A DNA stretch of 36,271 nt from an uncultured Muribaculaceae bacterium (GTDB lineage Bacteria; Bacteroidota; Bacteroidia; Bacteroidales; Muribaculaceae): the NCBI GenBank assembly GCA_947386115.1, contig CANDNO010000020.1, forward strand, positions 1-36,271, written 5' to 3'. The notes under the pieces are model-generated. The model saw only the letters and a program-made list of their open reading frames with translations. It searched no databases and was not told the origin of the DNA. Numbering within the stretch: position 1 is the first letter of the stretch; each line of letters begins with the position of its first letter. A program made the position numbers and the translations under genes. Positions 20,050-29,463 of the stretch are shown one piece after another.

Positions 20050-21909
20050 TTAGTTTATTATTATATCGCCCGAAGGATACTTGGCATGTCGGGGTCTCAC
20101 ACCGTAGGCTATACCCATCAACAGCGACAACAATCCCACGCGCCCTATGAACATTGCCGTACACAGCACGACTTTTGTTCCATCTCCGAGTTTGTCGGTG
20201 ATTCCAAGCGAGGAACCTACGGTAAACAGAGCCGAAACGGTTTCATATAACAGTTCTTTAACGGGCAAAGATGGCTCGAGAGCAATGACAATCATAGAAT
20301 AAAAGACAGTAGTCATTATCGAAAGCGTGATTACCGCATTGGCTCTACGTATCGAATTGATTGAAATGCGACGGTGGAAAGCGGCAATATCTTTTCGTCC
20401 GAGAATTATCGACCTTAGATTAAGCAGAACGGCTGCAAGGGTGTTCACCTTAATACCTCCGGCTGTAGACTGCGAAGCGCCTCCAATCCACATTAGCACA
20501 ATCATCATCACTATCGTGATATTAAGAAAACCGGTGGGCTGTACCGATGCAAAACCCGAACTGCGCGGCACGAATGAATTGAAGACCGACTGAACAATCT
20601 GGTCGTACGTAGACATTCCTTTCAATGAATTATTGTGCTCAAACAGGAAGAATAGTGCTGAGCTAATAATAAAGAGTATCAACGTGCTCCAAAGTACCAC
20701 CTTGGTGTTTACATCGTAGATGTGAATAGGCTCGGCTGTACGTTTACGGTTAGTGAAAAGTCCAACAAAACGTCTCAGGTACCTTCCGGCTACAGTCTTA
20801 AGATTTACAAGGATCGGGAATCCGATACCACCTGCAAGTATTAGCACACTTGCAACGATATAAATTGACTGGTTGGAGTGTAATAATGCCGGATTTGACA
20901 ACCCACCCTCGATATTGGAGAATCCTGCGTTCATGAATGCAGTGAGAGAGTGGAATCCCGAGAAAATCAACTCGTCGGACAACGACATTCCGAGCGTGTC
21001 ATGCACGCACAGAAAAATGGCGATAGCCCCCATGAGTTCTATCACAAGAGTGAAAACCAGGATGTATAATAGAGTGGGGAGGAGGTTGTTCATTGTGCGC
21101 GTGTAGACCATGTCACGAACCATCAGTTGGCTGTAAATCGATGAATTGCCACTGAAGAACAGCGCGAAAAAGCTCGTGAATGTAAGCACTCCAAGTCCGC
21201 CAATCTGGATTAGTAGAGCCAAAATTAAGAGACCAAGTGGCGTAAAAGTTGTCGAAACATCGACAGTTGACAATCCTGTAATTGACACTGCACTTGTAGA
21301 CACGAACAATGAATCTATATAGCTAATATCAACATTTGTACACTTTGGCATCATCAACAGGAATGAGCCCAGCATTATAAAGAACAGGAAACTGCATCCA
21401 AGTATCACCGAGGGATTTGTGCGTCGGCCCAAAACCGAGATTATTCCGGCACAAAATACGACAGCGCCATATATGCCTACAATAAGATAGTTGAATTTAT
21501 TGCTGTATAGAATCTGCTCAAGCCATGGCAGCCATGGATGGTCGGGGTGGGGATACAGTAGCGGCAGCAGAGTGAGCAACATGAGTACATCAAGACACCA
21601 CCTGAAGGCTCTCGCCTGATGAAACTGCTCTTTAAAGTTCATTACAAGATTGTATATAACATTCAGTATAAATATTATATGAGCAGTTCTAATCGTCTTG
21701 TGTAGAATTCTCAAAGAGTGGGCATCATTGTCATAACCCACGATTATTATTAACGAAACAAGGGTTACAAAGCCTGCGATAAACGTAAGAATATCCATGC
21801 CCGCCGTTACCCGTCTCACGAGAGGTATCGAGTGGGTTTGAAAACGGTTGAAACTGCTCCGTAGCAATCCCAACCGTTTATCAATAATATTCAGTATACG
21901 ATTATTCAA
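20050..21909 (-). CDS. trkH: Trk/Ktr-type potassium uptake channel subunit
   Basis: 619-residue inner-membrane protein with four pore-loop repeats (SKT superfamily). Filter-like segments are FVSTSAVSITGLSTVDVS, FHSLTAFMNAGFSNIEGG, VFNSFVPRSSGFASVQ and SALFTVGSSLGITD. The IGGASQSTAGGIKVNTLAAV stretch is the typical TrkH/KtrB loop near the third pore helix. An N-terminal extension of roughly 150 residues contains several extra membrane segments; this is common in Bacteroidetes homologues. It couples K+ uptake to the trkA-encoded gating ring. The gene starts 2 nt after DUF4923 stops. The family is certain; whether it is driven by H+ or Na+ cannot be judged. Confidence 0.93.
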   Translation of the reverse strand: MNNRILNIIDKRLGLLRSSFNRFQTHSIPLVRRVTAGMDILTFIAGFVTLVSLIIIVGYDNDAHSLRILHKTIRTAHIIFILNVIYNLVMNFKEQFHQARAFRWCLDVLMLLTLLPLLYPHPDHPWLPWLEQILYSNKFNYLIVGIYGAVVFCAGIISVLGRRTNPSVILGCSFLFFIMLGSFLLMMPKCTNVDISYIDSLFVSTSAVSITGLSTVDVSTTFTPLGLLILALLIQIGGLGVLTFTSFFALFFSGNSSIYSQLMVRDMVYTRTMNNLLPTLLYILVFTLVIELMGAIAIFLCVHDTLGMSLSDELIFSGFHSLTAFMNAGFSNIEGGLSNPALLHSNQSIYIVASVLILAGGIGFPILVNLKTVAGRYLRRFVGLFTNRKRTAEPIHIYDVNTKVVLWSTLILFIISSALFFLFEHNNSLKGMSTYDQIVQSVFNSFVPRSSGFASVQPTGFLNITIVMMIVLMWIGGASQSTAGGIKVNTLAAVLLNLRSIILGRKDIAAFHRRISINSIRRANAVITLSIMTTVFYSMIVIALEPSLPVKELLYETVSALFTVGSSLGITDKLGDGTKVVLCTAMFIGRVGLLSLLMGIAYGVRPRHAKYPSGDIIIN

Positions 21910-21911
21910 TT

Positions 21912-22589
21912 TTATAAATTGGGTTGTGTTTCGGCCGACTTCGTAAGTTCAAAACCGGCATTTAGTCCATCATAACTCTCCAGGAGCGACGACACTGTTT
22001 TCACAGTCGAGCTACCCGATATAGCTGCAATTTTTGATACAAGAGCTACGAGTTTAGACGCATCGAAAGTCACTTCAATATTGTTTCCGGTCTTCGTGAT
22101 AACCGAAGTAGCGTGTCCTAATTTAACTTTGCCAAGAGCTTTGAAGTTGAATACAAAATTTCCCTCTGTATCTTTTTCAAGATTTCCTTTCAAAGTAATT
22201 TTATTCAACTTCATAGTGAAAGTGCTGTCGGCTGCGACGGTAAGCTTCATTGCTGTCAGCCCGGCCTTCTGATAGTAGGGGGCCAGTTTGCCTTCGATAA
22301 CCGATGCGGCTGCTGTGCCACCTGCCTTTTTCAAAAGGTTATCGCTCTTAAAGGCGACTGCCGGTTTTGAGTAATTCCAAGTACCTTCAAGATCAGCAAT
22401 AGTGACATCGGTGACACCCAGTATATTTCCGAGACCTCCGAGAAGATTGCCGAGGCCACCACCGGTAGCGGTAGAATCCTTTGAAGAGTTACCGGCTGCT
22501 GCCTTTAATGCACTTTTCAAGTCAAAGGCGTTACCCGAAAAAACCGATAGCGTAAGTATTACTGAAAAAATAAATAATATACGTTTCAT
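21912..22589 (-). CDS. Exported DUF4923-family protein
   Basis: 225 residues with signal peptide MKRILFIFSVILTLSVFSGNA. A Gly-rich segment near residues 43-60 (GGGLGNLLGGLGNILGV) precedes a domain starting VTIADLEGTWNYSKPAVAF, typical of DUF4923 (lipocalin-like). A repeat of short beta strands follows (LTVAADSTFTMKLNKITLKG, EVTFDASKLVALVSKIAAI). The fold and location suggest a periplasmic or outer-membrane associated beta-barrel-like binding protein; the function is unknown. It is placed between tatD (46 nt upstream) and trkH (2 nt downstream). The DUF assignment rests on recalled motifs. Confidence 0.78.
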   Translation of the reverse strand: MKRILFIFSVILTLSVFSGNAFDLKSALKAAAGNSSKDSTATGGGLGNLLGGLGNILGVTDVTIADLEGTWNYSKPAVAFKSDNLLKKAGGTAAASVIEGKLAPYYQKAGLTAMKLTVAADSTFTMKLNKITLKGNLEKDTEGNFVFNFKALGKVKLGHATSVITKTGNNIEVTFDASKLVALVSKIAAISGSSTVKTVSSLLESYDGLNAGFELTKSAETQPNL

Positions 22590-22635
22590 AAATTTGATTA
22601 TTATATAATTAAAAACACTCTAAAATAATTTTGGT

Positions 22636-23412
22636 TTATCTGCAGGAATCCGTTCCAAAAAGCCTCCTGTAGTTATCTGTGGTCAATGCCTCCAAATCAT
22701 GGATTGGTATGTCAAGATAGTCGGCAACATAGGCCGCTGTATGAATCATATAGGCGCTCTCATTGCGTTTGCCTCTCATGGGTACAGGTGCGAGATAGGG
22801 AGAGTCGGTTTCAAGGAGTATTCTGTCACCGCTGATCTCTGGCAGCACCTCTCTTAGCTTTGAGTTTTTAAAAGTAACGATGCCATTTATACCAAAGTAG
22901 AAGTCGCCGTATGTTCTTATGCGTTTTACATCATCAATCGTGCCGCCAAAACTGTGAAAGACACCTTGCGGTATGACGTCAAGCGTATCAAAAACCTCAA
23001 GTATTTCATTCAAGGCTTCACGGCAATGGATGATGATAGGTAATTTAAGTTCGGCGGCAAGCTGGCACTGCTGTCTGAATGCTTCTTTTTGCTCGTTCAC
23101 AAAAGTTGAATCCCAATACAGGTCCATGCCTATTTCTCCTATTGCCCTGTATCTACCTGTCAAGGCTTCCGATCTGATTATTTGAAGCTGTGATTCCCTG
23201 TCGGGGCCAACCTCTGTGGGATGCAACCCGATAGCCATATCAACCACGCCGGGGAACTTTTCGGCAAGATCTTTCATGGGTCCCAATGTCGTCAAGTCGA
23301 CATTTGGAAACATAAAATGACCTACGCCTGCATCAATGGCACGTTTTACGGCAGCGGTTTTATCCGGATCAAATTCTTCGAGGTAAAGATGTGTGTGAGA
23401 ATCAACAAACAT
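22636..23412 (-). CDS. tatD: TatD-family metal-dependent DNase
   Basis: 258-residue TIM-barrel hydrolase of the TatD family, with 3'-5' exonuclease activity and suggested roles in DNA repair or quality control. Metal-binding motifs are present: MFVDSHTHLY (H6 and H8), AIGEIGMDLYWD (glutamate ligand), IIIHCREA, GVFHSFGG and LLETDSPYLAP (aspartate). The normal length for the family is about 260. It follows the polyprenyl synthase by 3 nt, so the two are translationally close. Identification is secure; the exact substrate is not. Confidence 0.94.
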   Translation of the reverse strand: MFVDSHTHLYLEEFDPDKTAAVKRAIDAGVGHFMFPNVDLTTLGPMKDLAEKFPGVVDMAIGLHPTEVGPDRESQLQIIRSEALTGRYRAIGEIGMDLYWDSTFVNEQKEAFRQQCQLAAELKLPIIIHCREALNEILEVFDTLDVIPQGVFHSFGGTIDDVKRIRTYGDFYFGINGIVTFKNSKLREVLPEISGDRILLETDSPYLAPVPMRGKRNESAYMIHTAAYVADYLDIPIHDLEALTTDNYRRLFGTDSCR

Positions 23413-23415
23413 ACG

Positions 23416-24372
23416 TTAACTTTCTCTTTTAACAGCAGATACTGCGATGTTTTTAAAGAACTGCTTGAAATCGTCGGGCATGGAAACGTTATCAAGACAT
23501 TCTACAGCACTCGCAGTATATCTTTCAACTTCATTCATACATGCCTCACCTACACACAGTTTTCTATACAGATTAGAAACGGCCTCGATTTTTTGCTTAC
23601 CGGCTGTTGTTCCGGTTAAAGCTGCAAGCTTGTCGGCTGCCAGACTTGCCGTCTTGATTCTAAGCCAGGTCTTCTTGTCGTTGAGAATATCACCGCCAAT
23701 CTCTTTGCCGAAAGTCTTTTCGTTGCCAAAAGTATCGAGATAGTCATCACGCAGCTGGAATGCGAGACCCATCTGCTCTCCGAATCGATACATATTGCTG
23801 CAATCGGCCTCAGTGCCTCCGGCAAGCAATGCTCCTATCCGGCATGCACATCCCAGCAACACAGCAGTTTTAAGACGTATCATCTCAACATACTCATCGA
23901 GAGTGACATCATCTCTCTTTTCGAAATTCATGTCATATTGCTGACCCTCATAAATCTCGATGGCTGTCTTGTTAAATATGTCAAGGACTTTGTCGGAGAA
24001 TTCTTTCGGGCAGTCACCCACAAGCCGGTTGGCGAGCGTGAGCATCGTGTCGCCCGAAAGTATAGCGGTCGAAACATCCCATTTGCGATGCACTGTGGGT
24101 ACCCCGTGCCTCACGTCGGCATTGTCCATGACATCATCATGAAGCAATGTGAAATTGTGAAACATTTCTATACCCAGTGCCTGAGGTTTAACCTTGTCGC
24201 ATTCTAATCCGAATGCCTCGGCCGAAGCACACAGGAGGGTAGGGCGCAGGCGCTTGCCTCCGCCTCCAAGCATATAGGCGATGGGCTCATATAGTCCCTG
24301 CGGTTTTTCGGGATATTTTAAATTTTTTATCCAGCCGTTAATTCGGGCCGCATAATCATTAATTGTGTACAT
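23416..24372 (-). CDS. Polyprenyl diphosphate synthase (FPP/GGPP-type)
   Basis: 318-residue trans-isoprenyl diphosphate synthase that condenses isopentenyl diphosphate with an allylic starter. The first Asp-rich motif is LLHDDVMD (DDVMD at 79-83) followed by DVRHGVPTVHRKW. The second is FQLRDDYLDTFG (DDYLD at 209-213). GGGGKRLRP (36-44) is the substrate-binding loop. The fifth residue before the first motif is Phe (NFTLLHDD), and an aromatic residue here usually limits the product to C15-C20; this chain-length call is inference. It is the first gene of an operon with tatD, DUF4923, trkH and trkA. A candidate -7 element TACTTTTG lies at 24424-24431 on the same strand. Confidence 0.93.
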   Translation of the reverse strand: MYTINDYAARINGWIKNLKYPEKPQGLYEPIAYMLGGGGKRLRPTLLCASAEAFGLECDKVKPQALGIEMFHNFTLLHDDVMDNADVRHGVPTVHRKWDVSTAILSGDTMLTLANRLVGDCPKEFSDKVLDIFNKTAIEIYEGQQYDMNFEKRDDVTLDEYVEMIRLKTAVLLGCACRIGALLAGGTEADCSNMYRFGEQMGLAFQLRDDYLDTFGNEKTFGKEIGGDILNDKKTWLRIKTASLAADKLAALTGTTAGKQKIEAVSNLYRKLCVGEACMNEVERYTASAVECLDNVSMPDDFKQFFKNIAVSAVKRES

Positions 24373-24423
24373 TTAAAATCAATTATGTGATGAAAAAGAA
24401 GTCACATTGATATGACCGTCTTA

Positions 24424-24431
24424 CAAAAGTA
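24424..24431 (-). promoter_or_regulatory. Candidate -7 element for the polyprenyl synthase operon
   Basis: Read on the minus strand this is TACTTTTG, a full match to TAnnTTTG, 52 nt before the start codon. No TTTG is present at the expected -33 distance, so the promoter is only half supported. Confidence 0.45.
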
Positions 24432-24486
24432 CGTAAATATTTTAAAATGCGACACACTTTTTGTAATTTCGTGTCACGTAAAACAA

Positions 24487-24675
24487 ATGATTATGTTAAG
24501 ATCACTTCCACAAGACCCCTTTATTCTCCTGAGTTTTATTAACACAAAACTCAGAGACAATTATAAATCGCTCGACCAGCTTTGTGATGACCTCGAAGCC
24601 GGCAAAAACGAACTAATAGCACGTCTTGCCTCAGTGGGATACGTCTATGATCCAACCCAAAACAAGTTCATCTGA
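24487..24675 (+). CDS. DUF4250 protein
   Basis: 62 residues from the ATG at 24487; an ATG at 24493 is an equally good start (60 residues). An ATG at 24412 is rejected because it would add a stretch lacking homology that overlaps the divergent promoter region. The body, RSLPQDPFILLSFINTKLRD followed by SLDQLCDDLEAGKNELIARL and VGYVYDPTQNKF, matches the DUF4250 pattern: a small cytoplasmic helical protein of about 55-60 residues with unknown role. Its TGA overlaps the helicase ATG (TGATG), so the helicase is translationally coupled to it. Confidence 0.82.
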   Translation: MIMLRSLPQDPFILLSFINTKLRDNYKSLDQLCDDLEAGKNELIARLASVGYVYDPTQNKFI

Positions 24676-26999
24676 TGTCGACACCCGAGTATCTCGAAAA
24701 GCTCAACGACCAGCAGCGCGCCGCGGTAGAATATTGCGACGGGCCTCAACTCGTCATTGCCGGAGCCGGTTCGGGTAAAACGCGTGTTCTTACATATAAG
24801 ATTGTTCACTTGCTCACTCAAGGCTATGAGCCGTACCGCATTCTTGCACTGACGTTCACCAACAAGGCCGCGCGAGAGATGAAAGAGCGCATACAACAGC
24901 TCGTTGGCGCCGGTGTCGCATCAAAATTGTGGATGGGTACGTTCCACTCGATATTCGCACGCATTCTTCGCCGACACGCCGACCGCATAGGCTACAAGCC
25001 CGACTATACCATCTATGACGCTGCCGACAGCAAATCCCTTATAAAGATGATTATAAAGGATATGCAGCTCGACGACAAGATTTATAAAGCGTCGGTAGTA
25101 CAGTCGGCCATATCGATGGCAAAAAACGCACTCATGTCGCCCGAAGCATATGCTATGGACCGTGACCTCATGGAAGCCGACAAGCGAGCACGGCGTCCGC
25201 TTATTTATGCCATATACAAAGCCTACCGCCAGCGTTGCTTTACAGCCGGAGTCATGGACTTTGACGATCTACTGTATTATACCAACGTGCTGCTCCGTGA
25301 CAACCCCGACATAAAGGCTCATTATCGCGAGTTCTTCCGTTATATTCTCGTCGACGAGTACCAGGATACAAACTTTGCACAGCATGTAATTGTGTCGGAG
25401 CTATGCAGCGACGGCAACAGACTTTGTGTTGTAGGTGACGATGCCCAGAGTATTTACTCATTCCGTGGTGCCAATATCCGCAATATCCTTAATTTGCAGA
25501 GGGGATATCCCGACCTTCGTATATTCAAGCTTGAGCAAAACTACCGCTCTACCCAGAATATTATCAATGCAGCCAATACACTGATCGCCAAGAATAAACA
25601 ACAAATTCCCAAAAACGTCTTTTCAAAAAACGAAGTAGGCGATCTAATTGAGGTAATAAACTGTTTCAGCGATTTTGAGGAAGGGTCAATCGTAGCCAAT
25701 CGCATCTCTCAGGTAAAGATGAAAACGCGCGACAGCTATGAGGATTTTGCAATATTGTATCGCACTAATGCCCAGTCGCGTATTCTCGAGGAATCACTCC
25801 GCAAGCGCAATATACCGTATCGTATATATGGCGGACTGTCCTTCTATCAACGCAAAGAAATTAAAGATGCGATAGCATATTTCAGGCTCACGGTCAACCC
25901 CGATGATGACGAGGCCATGAAGCGCATAATCAACTATCCCACAAGAGGAATAGGCGACACAACGCTCAATAAGATAATGCGCGCTGCTATCGACCATAAT
26001 GTGAGCATGTGGACCGTCATAACATCTCTCGACAAGTATGATCCCGGCTTTAACAGCGGCACTACACGCAAACTCAACGGTTTTGCCGAAATGATTCAGC
26101 GATTTATCGACGCCAATCAAGCCGGTCTCGACGCTTCACAATTGTCAAAGAAAATCATATCGGAAACAAAACTGTTGTCGAGTCTCGTCACCGACAATAC
26201 CCCAGAGAGCATATCAAAGCAACAGAATATTCAGGAGCTATTGAACGGTACGGACCAGTTTGTAAGCGAACGGACCGAATCGGGTGCGGCGGACCAGACC
26301 CGACTGGTAGATTTCCTTGGCGAAGTATCGCTGGCTACAGACCAGGACGAGGCCGACACATCGGAAGAGCGAGTGACAATGATGACAGTTCATGCCGCCA
26401 AAGGTCTTGAGTTCGGCAATATAATCGTCGTAGGTGTTGAAGATGACCTGTTCCCCTCGGGGATGAGTAAATCATCACTTGCCGAGATTGAAGAGGAGCG
26501 CCGATTACTATATGTAGCTATCACCCGTGCAAAGCGTCACTGCATATTGACCTATGCAGGACAAAGATACCGCAACGGACAGACAGTTGCTACGTTGCCG
26601 TCTCCATTCCTGCGCGATATCGATGCCAGATACATGACCAAATCCATAGGGAGCTCGGGCGACGTGTCATCGTCTCGCTTTGGTGCCTATCGAGATTCAT
26701 TCCATAGTTCGACAACAGGATTCTCATCGGGTCGAATCTCGTTCACCGACAATACCCCGCGCCGGCCTGCGTCACCCACGAGAGCCGAGGTCTCGAACTC
26801 TCAGGCAACTTCGGGGGCATTGACACACCGTGCCGACGAGTTACAGTGTGGAATGGCAATCGAGCATTCGCGTTTCGGTCGTGGTATCATTACCGATATC
26901 GACACCGATTCTATCGACCACAAGATCACGGTGCAATTCTCCAATGTCGACACGAAGGTATTGCTTCTCAAATTCGCTAAATTTACAATAGTATCATAA
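24675..26999 (+). CDS. pcrA: UvrD/PcrA-family DNA helicase
   Basis: 774-residue SF1A 3'-5' helicase for nucleotide-excision and replication-fork repair. Motifs in order: Q-motif LNDQQRAAVEY (10-20), Walker A GAGSGKT (30-36), TFTNKAAREMKER, GTFHSIFARILRRHA, Walker B ILVDEYQDTN, VVGDDAQSIYSFRGA, LEQNYRSTQNI, YRIYGGLSFYQRKEIKD, VTMMTVHAAKGLEF and the arginine-finger motif LLYVAITRAKRHC. The last 45 or so residues (HSRFGRGIITDID, then HKITVQFSN) form the tudor-like PcrA C-terminal domain that contacts RNA polymerase. It starts by a 1-nt TGATG overlap with DUF4250 and ends in a TAATG overlap with nspC. Confidence 0.95.
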   Translation: MSTPEYLEKLNDQQRAAVEYCDGPQLVIAGAGSGKTRVLTYKIVHLLTQGYEPYRILALTFTNKAAREMKERIQQLVGAGVASKLWMGTFHSIFARILRRHADRIGYKPDYTIYDAADSKSLIKMIIKDMQLDDKIYKASVVQSAISMAKNALMSPEAYAMDRDLMEADKRARRPLIYAIYKAYRQRCFTAGVMDFDDLLYYTNVLLRDNPDIKAHYREFFRYILVDEYQDTNFAQHVIVSELCSDGNRLCVVGDDAQSIYSFRGANIRNILNLQRGYPDLRIFKLEQNYRSTQNIINAANTLIAKNKQQIPKNVFSKNEVGDLIEVINCFSDFEEGSIVANRISQVKMKTRDSYEDFAILYRTNAQSRILEESLRKRNIPYRIYGGLSFYQRKEIKDAIAYFRLTVNPDDDEAMKRIINYPTRGIGDTTLNKIMRAAIDHNVSMWTVITSLDKYDPGFNSGTTRKLNGFAEMIQRFIDANQAGLDASQLSKKIISETKLLSSLVTDNTPESISKQQNIQELLNGTDQFVSERTESGAADQTRLVDFLGEVSLATDQDEADTSEERVTMMTVHAAKGLEFGNIIVVGVEDDLFPSGMSKSSLAEIEEERRLLYVAITRAKRHCILTYAGQRYRNGQTVATLPSPFLRDIDARYMTKSIGSSGDVSSSRFGAYRDSFHSSTTGFSSGRISFTDNTPRRPASPTRAEVSNSQATSGALTHRADELQCGMAIEHSRFGRGIITDIDTDSIDHKITVQFSNVDTKVLLLKFAKFTIVS

Positions 27000-28153
27000 T
27001 GAAAATTCAAGATATACCTACACCGTTTTACATTGTCTATGAGGACAAGCTGCGTCGCAATCTCGAGCTCATCAACAGGGTCGAGAGGGAAGCCGGCGTA
27101 AATATCATCATGGCATTTAAGGCAAATGCCTTATGGCGTACGTTTGATATCATAAGAGAATACAATCGTGATTCTACTGCAAGCTCGCTCAACGAGATGC
27201 AGCTTGGTATCGAAGAACTGGGCGGCAACGTACACTCTTACTGCCCGGCATATACCGACTTGACCATAGACAAATATCTTGCAGGAAGCAGCCACATCAC
27301 CTTCAACTCGGTAAATCAATATCTTAGATTCAAAGATCGCGTTGACGAATATAACCGCACTGTCGATGCCCACAAGCGAGTTTCACCAGGACTTCGCGTA
27401 AACCCGCAGTGCTCGGTCATAGAGACCGATATATATAATCCGGCACTGCCCGGAAGCCGTTTCGGTGTCACACTCGAGCAACTTGGCGACAAACTGCCTG
27501 AGGGTGTCGAGGGCCTGCACTTCCACCAACTGTGCGAGTCGACCTCTTATGATCTCGAAAAAGTACTCGACGCGTTCGAAAACCAGTTTGGCAAATTCCT
27601 GCCCGGCGTAAAGTGGGTGAACATGGGTGGAGGACACCTCATGACGCGTGAAGGATATGACGTTGAACACCTGATAGGATTGCTTAAAGCCTTCAAGTCA
27701 CGTTATCCATGGCTACAGGTCATTCTTGAACCCGGAAGTGCCTTCACATGGCGTACCGGCGATCTAATAACCGAGGTCGTTGATATCGTAGACAATCAAG
27801 GCGTTAAGACTGCAATCATAGACGCTTCATTTGCCTGTCACATGCCCGACACTCTTGAGATGCCCTATAAGCCGGCGATAACGGGAAGCATTGACCCCGA
27901 GACTGCTCCGCACGTTTACCGCCTTGGTGGCAACTCGTGCCTCAGTGGCGACTATATGGGCGACTGGGGTTTTGAAAAACCGCTGGAACCGGGACAACGC
28001 CTCACTCTCGAGGACATGAACCATTATACAACAGTAAAAACCACCATGTTTAATGGTCTGCAACACCCTGCGATAGTAATGTGTTATAGCAACGGTGATT
28101 GTCGTTACCTGCGTCAATTCACTTACGAAGATTACAAAAACCGAATGTCATAA
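26999..28153 (+). CDS. nspC: Carboxynorspermidine/carboxyspermidine decarboxylase
   Basis: 384-residue PLP enzyme of the alanine racemase-fold decarboxylase family. It removes the carboxyl group from carboxyspermidine or carboxynorspermidine to give spermidine or norspermidine, the alternative to the AdoMet-decarboxylase route. The PLP lysine is K41 in IIMAFKANALWR, followed by the expected TASSLNEMQLG, GLHFHQLCES, VNMGGGHLMTREGYD, LEPGSAFTWRTG and the catalytic-Cys loop GGNSCLSGDYMG (C314). It starts within the helicase stop codon (TAATG) and is followed 24 nt later by DUF1015. The partner dehydrogenase (CASDH) is not in this window. Bacteroides species are known to use this pathway. Confidence 0.93.
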   Translation: MKIQDIPTPFYIVYEDKLRRNLELINRVEREAGVNIIMAFKANALWRTFDIIREYNRDSTASSLNEMQLGIEELGGNVHSYCPAYTDLTIDKYLAGSSHITFNSVNQYLRFKDRVDEYNRTVDAHKRVSPGLRVNPQCSVIETDIYNPALPGSRFGVTLEQLGDKLPEGVEGLHFHQLCESTSYDLEKVLDAFENQFGKFLPGVKWVNMGGGHLMTREGYDVEHLIGLLKAFKSRYPWLQVILEPGSAFTWRTGDLITEVVDIVDNQGVKTAIIDASFACHMPDTLEMPYKPAITGSIDPETAPHVYRLGGNSCLSGDYMGDWGFEKPLEPGQRLTLEDMNHYTTVKTTMFNGLQHPAIVMCYSNGDCRYLRQFTYEDYKNRMS

Positions 28154-28177
28154 TAACATAACCTAAATATAAATACC

Positions 28178-29422
28178 ATGGCACGTATCAAACCATTCCG
28201 TGGCGTCCGTCCACCCCGCGAACTTATCACCGAGGTCGCTTCAAGACCTTACGATGTACTTAACTCTGAAGAAGCCCGTAGCGAAGCTGCCGGCAACGAC
28301 AAGTCTCTGTACCACATAATCAAGCCCGAAATCGATTTCGAGCCCGGTACCGACGAGCACGATCCCAAAGTATACGATCGTGCGGTTGATAATTTCAAAG
28401 CATTCCAGAATAACGGCTGGCTTGTGCAGGACGACAAAGAACACTACTACATCTATGCTCAGACCATGGATGGCCGCACCCAGTACGGCATCGTAATTGC
28501 AGCCAATGTCGACGACTACATGACCGGCCGCATCAAAAAACACGAGCTTACTCGTCGCGACAAAGAGGAAGACCGAATGAAACATGTGCGCATCAACAAT
28601 GCCAATATCGAGCCTGTATTCTTCGCTTTCCCTGATAACGAAGTTCTTGATAAAGTGATAAAGGAAGTCACCGCCGGCACACCCGAATACGATTTTACCG
28701 CTCCCGACGGCTTTGGCCATCATTTCTGGGTAATCAACGATCCCAAGACTATTGAAACTATAACCGAGGAGTTTGCCAAGATTCCCGATCTTTATATTGC
28801 CGACGGTCACCACCGTACAGCCGCAGCCGCGCTCGTGGGCAACGAAAAGGCCAAGGCCAATCCCAATCACCGTGGCGACGAAGAATACAACTACTTCCTG
28901 GCAGTCGCTTTCCCTGCGTCTCATCTCAAAATCATCGATTACAACCGTGTGGTAAAGGATCTCAACGGTTTGACTCCCGAAGAGTTTATCGAGCGACTGA
29001 AAGAGAACTTTGAAGTCAAGGATATGGGCACTGAGGAGTATCGTCCCGACTCGCTGCACAACTTCTCGCTCTACCTTGGCGGTCACTGGTACTCGCTCAC
29101 AGCACTCCCCGGTCGCTACAACGACAGCGATCCCATAGGAGTTCTCGACGTAACAATTTCAAGCGACCTTATTCTACGCGACATATTAGGCATTACCGAC
29201 TTGCGCTCAGACAAGCGCATCGACTTCGTCGGAGGCATACGTGGCCTTGGCGAGCTGAAGCGGCGCGTCGACAGCGGCGAAATGGCTATGGCACTCGCTC
29301 TGTATCCCGTATCGATGAAGCAGCTCATGGATATTGCCGACTCGGGCAACATCATGCCACCCAAAACAACCTGGTTCGAGCCCAAACTCCGTTCGGGTCT
29401 CGTAATCCATAAACTTGACTGA
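28178..29422 (+). CDS. DUF1015 family protein
   Basis: 414-residue cytoplasmic protein. It begins MARIKPFRGVRPPRELITEVASRPYDVLN, the standard DUF1015 opening with the PYDV motif, and has the conserved YIADGHHRTAAAALV block and C-terminal IGVLDVTISSDLILRDILGI and DFVGG motifs. The family is widespread but biochemically uncharacterised. In other Bacteroidales I recall it near serine biosynthesis genes; here it follows nspC by 24 nt and is the last gene of the plus-strand operon. A stable hairpin follows its stop. Family certain, function unknown. Confidence 0.9.
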   Translation: MARIKPFRGVRPPRELITEVASRPYDVLNSEEARSEAAGNDKSLYHIIKPEIDFEPGTDEHDPKVYDRAVDNFKAFQNNGWLVQDDKEHYYIYAQTMDGRTQYGIVIAANVDDYMTGRIKKHELTRRDKEEDRMKHVRINNANIEPVFFAFPDNEVLDKVIKEVTAGTPEYDFTAPDGFGHHFWVINDPKTIETITEEFAKIPDLYIADGHHRTAAAALVGNEKAKANPNHRGDEEYNYFLAVAFPASHLKIIDYNRVVKDLNGLTPEEFIERLKENFEVKDMGTEEYRPDSLHNFSLYLGGHWYSLTALPGRYNDSDPIGVLDVTISSDLILRDILGITDLRSDKRIDFVGGIRGLGELKRRVDSGEMAMALALYPVSMKQLMDIADSGNIMPPKTTWFEPKLRSGLVIHKLD

Positions 29423-29426
29423 TACC

Positions 29427-29459
29427 GAAAGGGCCGGGGAAAACATCTCCGGCCCTTTC
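29427..29459. terminator. Stem-loop between convergent genes (likely bidirectional terminator)
   Basis: GAAAGGGCCGG at 29427-29437 and CCGGCCCTTTC at 29449-29459 form an 11-bp GC-rich stem, extended inside by one more pair, around an A-rich loop. It starts 5 nt after DUF1015 and ends 5 nt before the convergent PPC-like gene stop. The 3' flanks have only short T tracts, but the position fits a shared terminator. Confidence 0.7.
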
Positions 29460-29463
29460 ATTA

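Noticed and set aside
24412-24486. Upstream start for the DUF4250 gene
   Set aside because: The extra 25 residues lack the family pattern and overlap the divergent promoter region.
28241-29086. 281-codon minus-strand ORF opposite DUF1015
   Set aside because: It is the reverse-frame shadow of a well-conserved gene, and its hydrophobic composition follows from the codon bias of the sense gene.
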